From: Merluccius polli
Lineage: Eukaryota > Chordata > Actinopteri > Gadiformes > Merlucciidae
Assembly: GCA_030340625.1 (NCBI GenBank)
Contig: JAOPHQ010002340.1
Location: 10,001 to 74,000 of the forward strand
Length of the DNA stretch: 64,000 bases
Direction: 5' to 3'
Shown: piece after piece, positions 11,455-21,528 of the stretch
Layout of the letters: each line of letters opens with the position of its first letter
How positions within the stretch are numbered: position 1 is the first letter of the stretch
Program-made: the position numbers and the translations under genes
The notes under the pieces: generated by a model
Databases searched by the model: none
The model's input: the letters and a program-made list of their open reading frames with translations, nothing else
What the model was told of the DNA's origin: nothing

Positions 11455-12177
11455 AATACCTAGGTATTTAAACCCCGATGGACTAAATTGAAAGGGTAAA
11501 TCTGACTGTTGAATATGACATGCTGCAGTATTAATGGGAAAACACTCACTCTTCCCCAAGTTTAATTTATAACCTGAAAAGGTGCTGAAGTTCTCCAGAA
11601 TACTTAAAACAGCAGGAATAGTAAGTGTAGGATCAGTTATATATAATAACAAATCATCCGCATACAGCGATAATTTATATTCAATTCCATTACGGGTGAT
11701 TCCTTTGAATAAGGGGGAAGATCTTAATGAAATAGACAGAGGCTCGATAGCGATGGCAAAGAGCAACGGTGATAAAGGACAACCCTGGCGACATCCACGT
11801 CCAAGGGCAAAATAGTCAGAATAAACATCATTAGTATGGACACTGGCTTTAGGGGACGAATAAAGGAGGTGAATCCAAGAAATAAATGTATCACCAAATC
11901 CGAATTTCTTTAAAACTGCAAACAAGTACTCCCACTCTACCCTATCGAACGCCTTTTCAGCATCTAAAGAAATGACAAGTTCAGGAAGTTCAGCTGAATG
12001 TTTTGAATAAATTATATTGAAAAGTGTACGGGTATTAAAAAACAATTGACGTCCCTTTATAAAACCATTTTGCTCTTCGGATATAATATGAGGAAGCACA
12101 TTCTCTAAGCGGGATGCAATTACTTTGGCCAACACCTTTACATCAGCATTAAGCAGAGATAATGGTCTGTAGGAGCC

Positions 12178-12565
12178 TGTTGCGAATTAATAACATGTAT
12201 CATCAGGCTGTAAAATATCTGCACATAGCCAGGAGTAGAAATAAATATACAAGTTGTAGTAACTGCACCTCAACACATGATGGCGCCAAACGATATACTG
12301 GAGGCGGCGCTTAACGCCAGCCATTGTGCGTCATGGAGGCCACGCCTCCTGCCCAGGGGCACCCGGCGGAAGCATCCGGTTAGAATCAGATCACCCCAGG
12401 CAGAGCATCGAGACAGATGCAAAGCGAGGGGGCTCTCCACGCGGCGTGACTTTTACATTACCTCTCCATTGTTACGTAGGTTAGAAATAACTTAAACCTA
12501 AACAAATAAAGTGAGTTATAAGCGTTTCCTGTTGTCGGCAGCCTTCTTCCCCGGGACACAAACCC
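12178..12565. mobile_element. Insertion of about 380 bp interrupting LINE ORF2
   Basis: The LINE frame breaks between minus-strand DPTSCG (upstream of the insert) and SYRPLSLLNA (downstream), which are adjacent in intact RT domains. The intervening sequence has no LINE homology that I can see. Terminal repeats could not be identified and the family is unknown; the boundaries are good to about 10 bp. Confidence 0.65.
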
Positions 12566-13129
12566 CACAAGCCACAGGAGGTTGGATCCTTGTCCCTTTT
12601 GAGAAGGAGAGCAATAGTGGCTTGTGTCAGGGTTGGTGGTAAAGATCCACTTTCCAAGGATTCATTGAGTACGGATAAAAGTAGCAGTGCCAATTTACCA
12701 ATAAATGTTTTAAAGAATTAAATCGGAAATCCGTCAGGGCCTGGGGCTTTGTTAGATTGCATAGCTTTAATTGCATTTAATACTTCTTCATGGGAGAGTG
12801 GGGAGTCCAGTTGCCTGGCAGTGTCAGCATCAATGACAGGATTCGAAAGGTTCTGAAGAAATTCGTTCATTTCAGTGTTGTCTGTAGGAGATTCAGATTT
12901 ATATAATAAAGAGTAAAATGATATAAAAGTAGCATTAATTTCCAAGGGATCTGTAGTAATAGTGTCAAAAGTGTTTTTAATACTAGGTATCAAACGGGAA
13001 GTGGCCTGTCGTCGTAACTGATGTGCCAGTAAACGACTTGCCTTGTCGCCATGTTCATAATATGAGCCATGACTGCGTAGTAACCAGCGCTCTGCCTCTT
13101 TAGTTGAAATAAGATCGAATTCTAGCCTA

Positions 13130-13355
13130 GAACTCTAGACACCCCCTAGCGGCAGCAAATTTATTTGGCAGCTAGGTAGGTCTAGCACGGCTCCGTCGGC
13201 TTTTTGGTGCTGGAAACACAAAGTATGTCAGACCAATCACAGCGTGAGGGGCGGAGTCGAAAGCCGGGCTACCTAATGACGACAGAGATGCGACGGTTCC
13301 GTGTTAGAGGTAAACAATGGCCGCTGCTGGCGAACGGTTGTCTTTCGAGTCGGCT
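13130..13355. mobile_element. Insertion of about 225 bp interrupting LINE ORF2
   Basis: It separates minus-strand LINE text ELLQQRVDLQA from LEFDLISTKEAERWLL, normally contiguous in L1 ORF2 linkers. The insert starts near CTAGAACTCTAGACACCCCC and contains GCTAGGTAGGTCTAGC-like palindromic sequence. No coding capacity or confident family; boundaries are approximate. Confidence 0.55.
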
Positions 13356-15092
13356 TGCAAATCAACACGCTGCTGAAGTAGTTCTGGAGAAGGGTCCAGT
13401 GTGTATCTTTGATCAAGATTACCAATCGCAGATGTAAGTACATTAAGCCTAGCATTAATCTTTTTAGTAGAAAGAGCAGAGTAAGAAATAATTTGAACTC
13501 TCAGGTAAAATTTAAGTGTCTCCCATAGCAATGAATATGAAGAGGAATCATTTTGATTGAAAGACAATAACTCATCAATAGAATTTGAAATGTGTTTGCA
13601 AAGTTATTTGTCTGCCAAAAGAAGAGAGTTAAATCTCCAAAGTGGTGGGCTACGTTTATAGGTAGAAAGTTGAATATCTAATAATAAAGGTGAATAGTCT
13701 ATTACAATACCTAAATAGTCAGAAGAATTTACACATGAATTAAGCGTACTGTCAATAAAAAAGTAATCAATCCTAGAATATGAATGGTGCACCTGGGAGA
13801 AGAAAGAATATTTTTTAATAGAGGGGTTACGAGATCTACATGGATCAACAAGACCATTCTGTTTCATAAAATCAGAGAATGTTTTAGACATAGCAGATCG
13901 AGTCAGATTACGAGGATTAGACCGATCCAAGATCGGGTCAAAAACACAATTTAGATCCCCTCCAAGGATCAGCAAGTGTGTATTCAAGAAGGGGATGTTA
14001 CTCAGCAATCTGTTGGCGAATTCAACATCATCGAAATTCGGGGCATATACATTTACCAGCAAAACCTTTCTTTGCATTAGGGTACCAGCAACCATGAGAT
14101 ATCTGCCATTCCTATCAGCGATAACATCAGTGGATGAGAACTGAACTTTTTTGTTAATTAAAATGGCGACTCCTCTAGCTTTTGAATTAAAGTTTGAGGA
14201 AGACTTGACCTACCCAAGGGCAATGTAACCTATAGTGATCTTTAACGCGAAGGTGAGTCTCCTGTAAAAATATTAAATCAGAGTTTCAACGTTTCAAGTG
14301 CGCAAAAACCTTCTCTTAACAGGATTACCCATACCTCTGATATTCCAACTGATAAATCTGAGAGGCATGCCTGACCCAGCAGTGCTGGGGTCTACTGTAT
14401 ATTGCCATTAACCATTTAAATAAAAAAAAATAAAAAAAGCAACTGGTCATAAAGAGCCGAGGTGGGACACCCTCCCCCAAACACAAATACACCCAAAGTC
14501 CCCATATAACCACAGAACAAAGGAGACAGCAGGGTTTCCCACAATACCCAAAAGTTGTCCAAAATAGCATTGAACAACGCGGAGACTACGCGGAACAAAC
14601 AAATGTAAGAGAGAAAAAAAAAAAAAAAACCTCCCGCCGATTTCGACACTATTTAACAGTATGCGCGCAATGATGAACACGTTATAATGAAAAAGCTCAC
14701 ATATTGTTTAATCTAAAGGTGAACGTCCCAACAAAACAACAGAGATGACCGCCTTAATAACACAAATCAAATTGCACATGGATCAGGTGGCTACAGAAAA
14801 GCAGTGAGAATATGAATTAGTAGGCCCTCAATGCGGTACAAATACATGCAGAAAGCATAAAATGAGGTAGTGCTGATCTGATCAGAAGTACAAACATACA
14901 TAATATGGTATAGCCTCATTATATAACAATATCCGGTAAGATTGAGGGGGAGAAAAATACATAAATAAATTGCCTGCTATAAACAAACAATACTGACACT
15001 AACCTAGTTAGTGCAACCATCCAGAAAACCACCTAACACTGCACAGGTTAAGAATTAAGGCTAGTGAAACCACAAACGTTAAGCAACTCAGC

Positions 15093-16010
15093 TCACTCAG
15101 AAATCAAGGTCTTGACATAGTCGCTGGCTTCCTCCGCTGAAACGAAGTCCTTCTCAACACCGTTGTATATGATGCGAAGTCGCGCTGGATGAAACAGACC
15201 ATACCGAGCACCGTCAATGCCACGGAGTTGGCGTCTGACCTCGTTGAATGCAGCTCGAGCCCGAGCTACCTTGGCCGTGTGGTCAGGGAAGACGGAGATG
15301 GTCAAGTCTCTGACTTTGATCTGTCGGAGCTCTCTAGCGCGGCGCAAAATGTCAACACAGTCACCATGATAATGAAATCTGCACACAATGGCTCGTGGAC
15401 GATCACCGGGCTTGGGTTTGGGTTGGAGGGTCCGGTGGGACCGATCCAAAAGCGGCTCCTTTACCAGCCCGAACGCTTCCTTCAGTAAGGCGGCTACAGC
15501 AGCAGTGGTACAGGTATCGGGACCCTCCGGTACTCCCACTATCCGAATGTTGTTACGCCGTGATCTGGACTCCAAGTCTTCACATTTATTTTCCAGCTTG
15601 GCTACGTTAGCTGTGAGGGACTTGATAGTAGTTTTCATCTCGGCGATATCGTCGGAGCACTCAGTGAGTGCGTGCTCCATCTCTCCGACCGTACCTTTTA
15701 GCTTGGACATGGTAGCCTCGGTAGCAACTTTATCATTCGCCAGCTGTGTCTTCACCGCTTGCAGGTTGAGCTTGATAGTAGACAAGGCATCCCCTAGAGT
15801 ATCCTGGAGTTCCTTTTTAAAAATATCCGCAATATCTTTCCTCAGCGAAGCCAGCAACTCGAGCCTGAAGGCAGCGATGTCAAGGTTAGTGTGCGTCGAG
15901 GCGACCTCTGCAGGAGCCGACGGCTCACTCGAGGATGTGGTCGCGGTATGTGGCCCAGGCCGCAGTTGTGTCTGAATAGTCTTGCGAGTTTTAGAGTTCT
16001 TTCCAGACAT
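15093..16010 (-). CDS. LINE ORF1 protein (RNA-binding chaperone)
   Basis: A 305-residue uninterrupted frame starting MSGKNSKTRKTIQ. Residues about 1-45 are basic and Ser/Thr/Pro-rich. Residues about 50-150 form a long heptad-rich coiled coil (repeated TIKLN, LKGTVGEMEHAL and IKSLTANVAKLENK type segments), ending in LESRSRRNNIRIVGVPEG, the junction into the RRM-like domain of L1 ORF1 proteins (Transposase_22 family). The C-terminal domain follows with RPRAIVCRFHYHGD and the RARAAFNEVRRQLR region. ORF1 proteins trimerise, coat LINE RNA and form the retrotransposition particle. Unlike ORF2 next to it, this frame is intact, suggesting a fairly recent insertion. Confidence 0.9.
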   Translation of the reverse strand: MSGKNSKTRKTIQTQLRPGPHTATTSSSEPSAPAEVASTHTNLDIAAFRLELLASLRKDIADIFKKELQDTLGDALSTIKLNLQAVKTQLANDKVATEATMSKLKGTVGEMEHALTECSDDIAEMKTTIKSLTANVAKLENKCEDLESRSRRNNIRIVGVPEGPDTCTTAAVAALLKEAFGLVKEPLLDRSHRTLQPKPKPGDRPRAIVCRFHYHGDCVDILRRARELRQIKVRDLTISVFPDHTAKVARARAAFNEVRRQLRGIDGARYGLFHPARLRIIYNGVEKDFVSAEEASDYVKTLISE

Positions 16011-16167
16011 TTTACGCAGTTCAGAGTTAAACTATCCACCAAAAAGTACTGCGGGGTAAGACAGGACTAAAAATGTGACCAAAAAGCGCAAATTAATTAC
16101 ACTTTTAATCGAAATCGGCAGGAGCTTTCAAACTCACGTCCTACTCCATTAAGACTCGGCAGCGCCC

Positions 16168-17275
16168 CAGTAGAAGGTACTTATCTAGAGTCAGTGTATT
16201 ACCTACAATAGGAGGTACTTATCTAGAGTCAGTGTATTACTACAGTAGAAGGTACTTATCTAGAGTCAGTGTATTACCTAGAAGGTACTTATCTAGAGTC
16301 AGTGTATTACCTACAGTAGAAGGTACTTATCTAGAGTCAGTGTATTACCTACAGTAGAAGGTACTTATCTAGAGTCAGTGTATTACTACAGTAGAAGGTA
16401 CTTATCTAGAGTCAGTGTATTACCTACAGTAGGAGGTACTTATCTAGAGTCAGTGTATTACCTACAGTAGGAGGTACTTATCTAGAGTCAGTGTATTACT
16501 ACAGTAGAAGGTACTTATCTAGAGTCAGTGTATTACTACAGTAGGAGGTACTTATCTAGAGTCAGTGTATTACTACAGTAGGAGGTACTTATCTAGAGTC
16601 AGTGTATTACTACAGTAGAAGGTACTTATCTAGAGTCAGTGTATTACCTACAGTAGGAGGTACTTATCTAGTCAGTAGATTACCTACAGTAGAAGGTACT
16701 TATCTAGAGTCAGTGTATTACCTACAGTAGGAGGTACTTATCTAGAGTCAGTGTATTACTACAGTAGAAGGTACTTATCTAGAGTCAGTGTATTACCTTC
16801 AGTAGAAGGTACTTATCTAGAGTCAGTGTATTACTACAGTAGAAGGTACTTATCTAGAGTCAGTGTATTACCTACAGTAGGAGGTACTTATCTAGTCAGT
16901 AGATTACCTACAGTAGAAGGTACTTAAATAGAGTCAGTGTATTACCTACAGTAGGAGGTACTTATCTAGAGTCAGTGTATTACTACAGTAGAAGGTACTT
17001 ATCTAGAGTCAGTGTATTACTACAGTAGGAGGTACTTATCTAGAGTCAGTGTATTACTACAGTAGGAGGTACTTATCTAGAGTCAGTGTATTACCTACAG
17101 TAGAAGGTACTTATCTAGAGTCAGTAGAAGGTACTTAAGTACCTTCAGTAGAAGGTACTTATCTAGAGTCAGTGTATTACTACAGTAGAAGGTACTTATC
17201 TAGAGTCAGTGTATTATCTTCAGTAGAAGGTACTTATCTAGAGTCAGTGTATTACTACAGTAGAAGGAGCAGTTT
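16168..17275. repeat. 38/37-bp minisatellite, right block (about 29 copies)
   Basis: Same unit as at 7670-8208, but roughly half of the units lack one C (ATTACTACAG), giving 37-bp units. A few rearranged units occur near 16278, 16670, 16890 and 17120-17150. Confidence 0.97.
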
Positions 17276-17640
17276 GGAGAAGCAGACAGCTGTACCAGCA
17301 GCACAGACGCTATAAGTGTACTGCTGTGAATGGGGCCAGCAGCAAAACGTATTTTAGCCGCCTACAAAAAGGCCCACCTTGTATAAAAAAATGTAAAAAT
17401 ATCAGTTGAAGTGTACGCTATATATAGTAATATTCTCTCCTTTTACCTTGCCGCCAGACAGCCCTTTCCTTTGGCACTACATTTTCTCAACCGTACAATT
17501 AATGTTTTCCTATGCATAAGCGGCGCTGTGACGCTCACTGTCCTACGCCGCCCACAGGCCAGCTGTTTGAGAGTGCCGCTTATGCGTAGGAATATGACAG
17601 TTCTACGGTTGAGAAAATGTAGTATAGCGTATAGGGACGT

Positions 17641-18769
17641 TAACAATTAACCTTTTAACTGTTAACCGACAGTATAATTTTTGACTGATTAACACCATCA
17701 GTTAAATGGTTAAAAAAATAATAAATTATAAAATAATCCTCATGTTCTGTTGTGGTTTTTGCTGAAGTTGCACATGTAAAAATAAAGGGCTGGCCCCCAA
17801 TATTCAAATAAGCGACGTATCGTTCATTAGTTTTGTATTGCAACATTACTCTAAAACCTTCGGTTTAGTTTAGTACACCGTCATAATTTGTTGACTTTAC
17901 TTTGCCTTTAAGAGTGCCCTTACCTTTAGTCAGTACACCGTCACTTTTCTGTATTCGTTACTGTCTTCGTCGTAATGACGTGGCTTGAGTGCGATTGCCA
18001 CGTTGTTATAAATTTACTAAGGGGAAAATAAGGTGTGTATTTTATTTGTCTGTTTTATGTGTCTCGATGCTTCTTGATGTACACCTGCAGAAGCAAAAAA
18101 CAAACAAACGTGTTATTCACCTCACAAGTTTACTTTGCTGCTGCGCTTCCTCTCCTCGCCAACCCTCCAGTTCCCAGTGAGAAAAGCCCACTCGCCTCGT
18201 GCCCTGTGCACACGCACCTGCAGCCACAGTGATATGTGGCTCTTGAGAATCGCTGCTCAATAGGGCCTGTGCGGCGCCGCTGCTGCTGCGTTATATAAAA
18301 AGCCAATGCCTTTTTAATAGCAGTAACAGCTGGGGCTGACGGGCCTTGTGTCTGCTGACGGCTCAAACAGCTCCACAAGCCACATCCTGTGAGCAGAGGA
18401 AGCCGAAAAAAGGTAAAGCTGTGGGTGTCTTTTGGGGGCAGGGGGTGAGGATAGGGGGTGGAGGGCGTTGTGGGTGTGTGGGGGGTGGGGGGGGTTGAGC
18501 AGGTGTTGGTGACATCTTGTTGGAATAATGTGAAAAAAGTTCACCTCTTGAGGAGGATGAGATTTTTCTCTGCTTTTCCAGCCCTCGTATTCGCCAGATG
18601 GATGTCCCTAAAGACATGTATGACTTTATTAAGCACCACAGCGATATTAAGAGGTTAAGTGCCATAGCAATCATCCGCTACTGACAACCTGTGTAAAATA
18701 AGGCTCTAATTTACTCCTCTCTCTCTAACTCCCTAAACCCCATCCTTCCCCCGGCACACACGTTGCTGC
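17641..18769. other. Noncoding sequence with decayed repeat, no gene
   Basis: At about 17640-17850 there is AACTGTTAACCG/GGTTAAAAAAATAATAAA-type sequence, probably another old DNA-transposon fragment. A G-rich GGGGTGGGGGG tract lies near 18420-18500. No exon of SUCLG2 was recognised here. Confidence 0.45.
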
Positions 18770-18875
18770 CCACTGCACTTGGCGTGCTAGTTGTGACGGT
18801 TAAATGCAGAGATCGGTTAAATGCAGAGATCACATTTCGTTGTACTTGTGCAATGGCAATAAAAGTTGATTGTGA
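18770..18875 (+). mobile_element. Retroposon (LINE/SINE) 3'-tail fragment next to SUCLG2 exon 2
   Basis: ACATTTCGTTGTACTTGTGCAATGGCAATAAAAGTTG is a widely recurring fish LINE-tail type, as I recall it. It includes an exact tandem duplication of 17 bp (GGTTAAATGCAGAGATC at 18798-18814 and 18815-18831). It ends about 20 nt before the exon acceptor. Confidence 0.6.
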
Positions 18876-18894
18876 TTCTTCTTTCTCCTCCCAG

Positions 18895-19036
18895 GGTTCC
18901 CGGCCGACCTCCAGACGATGGCTGAACCTCCAGGAGTACCAGAGCAAGAAGCTGATGGAGGAGAACGGCGTGGCCGTCCAACGCTTCTACGTCGCCGACA
19001 CGGCCGCCGAGGCTCTGGACGCAGCCAAGAGACTCG
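18895..19036 (+). CDS. SUCLG2: SUCLG2 exon (exon 2 by human numbering): mature N-terminus
   Basis: The acceptor is TTTCTCCTCCCAG and the donor GTAGGT follows at 19037. The exon encodes about 47 residues starting GSRPTSRRWLNLQEYQSKKL. The RRWLNLQEYQSKKLM stretch spans the end of the targeting peptide and the first strand and helix of the mature beta subunit, followed by VQRFYVADTAAEALDAAKRL. The exon ends after the first base of a codon (Asp) completed by the next exon, so the frame continues into AKEIVLKAQ. A retroposon tail ends only about 20 nt before the acceptor. Confidence 0.97.
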
Positions 19037-19530
19037 GTAGGTAGAGAGGACCCACACACACAGATGCACACACATACGCACACGCACACATAGAGGTTGT
19101 GTTTTATTTCATGTAAACACGAGAGTGTCATTCCCTCAATGGGACTTGGAAGAGGAACACTTGGAAACCAAACAGCCATCCTTTAGTTAATCCCTGTTTT
19201 ACATTGAATTTGGATTACGAACACATGCTCCGTTCTTCCCTTGTTCTGTGTCTTGTACATTACTTAGGTTAAACACATGAACTAGGATAACGTTTTTACC
19301 GGATAATGGCCCTTCCATGCCTCTAACTTGCTATGAATGCGTAGCTGTGCACATAGCTGTGGCTAATCTTACTTGAAGAGGTATCGGGTTTAATCTCGTC
19401 TCAATGGCGTTTGCTTTGGGTGCACACCGTCCCGTGTTTCTTGTGTTCAGTAGCCAAAGTGTTCTGTTTTTCTTTTCCAACCACACATTTATTTCACACC
19501 GTTTCATGTTGTTTCTCACACATTTAATGT

Positions 19531-20239
19531 CAATGGTTCCCCTACATGCATCCAGCAGTGGTGCAGCGCCGCCGGCGCTGGATTACTAGCGCCACTGCAA
19601 TCAGTGGTGCTATTTAATCAAATGCATTTTTTTTGTATTACTAATTATGTTGGGTGCCCCAAATGCTATTTATTTTATTTAAAAAACATATATATCATAG
19701 GTGCCCCCTAATGCACCCCCCTCAATTGTCACATTGTCCTTAGAGAAATATTGTGGAAAATTAGTGTTTTGCTATAGAAGAATAAAAAACGCATGATGAT
19801 GCTGTAGGTGGCTTTAGCTCATGAATGGCTTTAGACTAAATGAAACATAAAGAGAAAAAGTAAGACAACAAGTGACTTAATAACAGAAAGTAGCCCACAT
19901 ATATTTAATTGTGTAGAACAGAAGCAACAGCATTATGAAACCCAGACGATGGGAGGACTACAAATTGCAGACTGAAGTGAAAACTATTTGCACTAACATT
20001 AATGCTAAACACATTTGGCTTGTCGCATGCTATTTGTTCGTATAACATTTCTGTTGGAGTGCACCAGAGTCCTACTGGAATCACTGATCGCACTAAAACC
20101 TCTCTGTACCCGCGCATAGCCATCAGCACCGTGCACGCGCTCATCAGCACCGTGCATGCCGACATCAGCACCGTGCATGTGCACATCAACATAGTGCACC
20201 TCACACACACCTCGTAAAAAAATCATAGGGGAAACACTG
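19531..20239. mobile_element. Second copy of the CAGTGTTTCCCC hAT-like family, 709 bp
   Basis: The left end is CAATGGTTCCCCTA and the right end TAGGGGAAACACTG. It shares the subterminal CAGCAGTGG-GCAGCGCC and GCGCCACTGC segments with the copy at 9968. The flanks AATGT (19526-19530) and AATGC (20240-20244) form a 5-bp near-identical duplication, agreeing with the 5-bp TSD of the first copy. A small 21-bp tandem repeat (ATCAGCACCGTGCA..., four units, about 20121-20203) lies inside. Confidence 0.75.
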
Positions 20240-20285
20240 AATGCTTTATTCTGTGTCTGCTTTTATAATTTGTTGAGCAACCCCC

Positions 20286-20287
<2 letters not shown>

Positions 20288-20317
<30 letters not shown>
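20288..20317. repeat. (CA)n microsatellite
   Basis: A pure CA run following a poly-C stretch. Confidence 0.97.
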
Positions 20318-20451
20318 CAATCTCTTCAAGCCAGATATTAACATAACTGTTCTAATAGGAACACATTCTGAACACAATCACCACCAAGGCATTGACTGAT
20401 TTAAACTGCAACATGATTTTTTGGTTGCTATTAATATAGAAGAGCCGAAGT

Positions 20452-20493
20452 AAACACACACGCACACACACACACACACACATACACACACAC
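20452..20493. repeat. (CA)n microsatellite
   Basis: A CA run with single G and T interruptions. Confidence 0.97.
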
Positions 20494-21485
20494 AAGCTTG
20501 TGTGTGTACTGGCCTGGTTTTCAAAGCACAGGCTCTCTGGCGATCCACAGAGCCCTGGTCACTTTGTGGACTAAGATAAAGTCAACAAGGGGACAAAAGG
20601 ATATACGTTTATGTATGATTGTCACAGCATGAGAGAGAGGGGGAGAGGGAGAGAAAATATCCCTGGCCAGTGCCTCTGGTTCCTGTAATCTCCTGCTTAT
20701 CTCCTCTCACACACAATGGGCTTCAGTCAGTATCTTTGACTGCAAGCATGTGCACACAGGATTCCCCCCATGTGTCTATATTCCTCTCCCTTAAGAATGG
20801 CCTTAAGGACGGAGGCAGCGACACCGACCATAGGCTAACACTTTCGTGGCAGTGGAAAACACCCTGCTGGACTTTGAGTGTAACCCCGTGTCTCTCAGGC
20901 CTACACATGGTGTATTAACACACTGCTGGAGTGAGTAACGCCCTCTCTCAGGCCTACACATGGTGCTCTAATGGTGTTTTTCCATTGGCACTTTTGGCCG
21001 CGCAAGAGTTGTGCCGAGTCTCCGAGATGGATCACCACGGGAAGGCCCTGATGTTATGGAGATGCAAATCCCTGCCATGCTGGGCTGACGCGCCAGAGTC
21101 AAACCAAGTCAAACCAAGCCAGCACGTGTGTTTGGAGAAACGCCACACCACACTGCTGAACTGTGAGTGTAACATTCGCTCTCAGGGCTGGTACACTATT
21201 CATACCGAATAGAGTGACGGGGCAGAGTGTGTTAAAAAAAACAACATAGTCAACGCTAAGTCAACGTAATGTTTTGCTTCGCTTCTCTTGTGATTTTGCT
21301 GCAAAATAAAAACTGTCTGGGGTGCACACAAATGTGTGAAAATGACCCCGGGAGTGTTATGAAGTGAAATTCCCCTTTATGACCTTGGCGAGCTCGGGAT
21401 GATGGTTTTCATCCTCTCCGTTTCTCTGTCGGTCCGTCCAGGGGGCGATGTTGGGGCGATGTTGGGGTATGTCACAGTGGTCAGG

Positions 21486-21527
<42 letters not shown>
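21486..21527. repeat. (TG)n microsatellite
   Basis: A pure TG run of about 20 units. Confidence 0.97.

Positions 21528-21528
<1 letters not shown>

Larger units (their letters stand above)
8486..14368 (-). pseudogene. LINE ORF2 (endonuclease-reverse transcriptase), disrupted
   Basis: The start ATG lies at 14368-14366 (MPLRFISWNIRGM, first endonuclease motif). A frame disruption follows near 14300. The endonuclease continues as ARGVAILINKKV and, at 14095-13604, LLVNVYAPN, LGGDLNCVFDP and YSRIDYFF. Linker remnants lie at 13567-13350 and 13128-12718 (GPDGFPI at the latter's end is the first RT motif). The RT core is at 12135-11440: GFIKGRQ, LDAEKAFDRVEW, GCRQGCPLSPLLFAIAIEPL and LYADDLLLY (YADD catalytic site). 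It resumes at 9959-9603 with WGGKPPRVRR, and the C-terminal part lies at 9576-8486 across two overlapping frames (frameshift near 9070), ending LEVLPN. Three inserted sequences and several stops or shifts abolish function. Confidence 0.9.
8209..16167 (-). mobile_element. L1-clade LINE, near full length, with later insertions
   Basis: Read on the minus strand the element has a 157-bp 5' UTR, ORF1 (16010-15093), a roughly 720-bp spacer, ORF2 (14368 to about 8486) and an A/AT-rich tail (T-rich at 8209-8236 on +). The endonuclease-then-reverse-transcriptase order, the YADD motif and the coiled-coil plus RRM ORF1 place it in the L1 clade. Total length is 7959 bp, of which about 2.1 kb is later insertions. 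It sits inside the 38-bp minisatellite. Confidence 0.92.
7631..17640 (+). mobile_element. TTAA-type DNA transposon remnant hosting a minisatellite and a LINE
   Basis: The left end is TTAAAGGGATAGTTTGGAC at 7631, a terminus I recall from a widespread fish TTAA-target family (Kolobok- or piggyBac-like). It runs directly into the first 38-bp repeat unit. After the array, at about 17270-17400, sequence of the same type of element resumes (GGAGAAGCAGACAGCTG... AACGTATTTTAGCCGCC). At 17484-17622 there is an imperfect inverted repeat, CATTTTCTCAACCGTA against its complement. No clear right TTAA end was found. No transposase remains. Confidence 0.6.

Noticed and set aside
20620..21212. Frames of 90-99 codons around the duplicated CTCAGGCCTACACATGG segment
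   Set aside because: They contain a short local duplication but no recognised domain or splice support.
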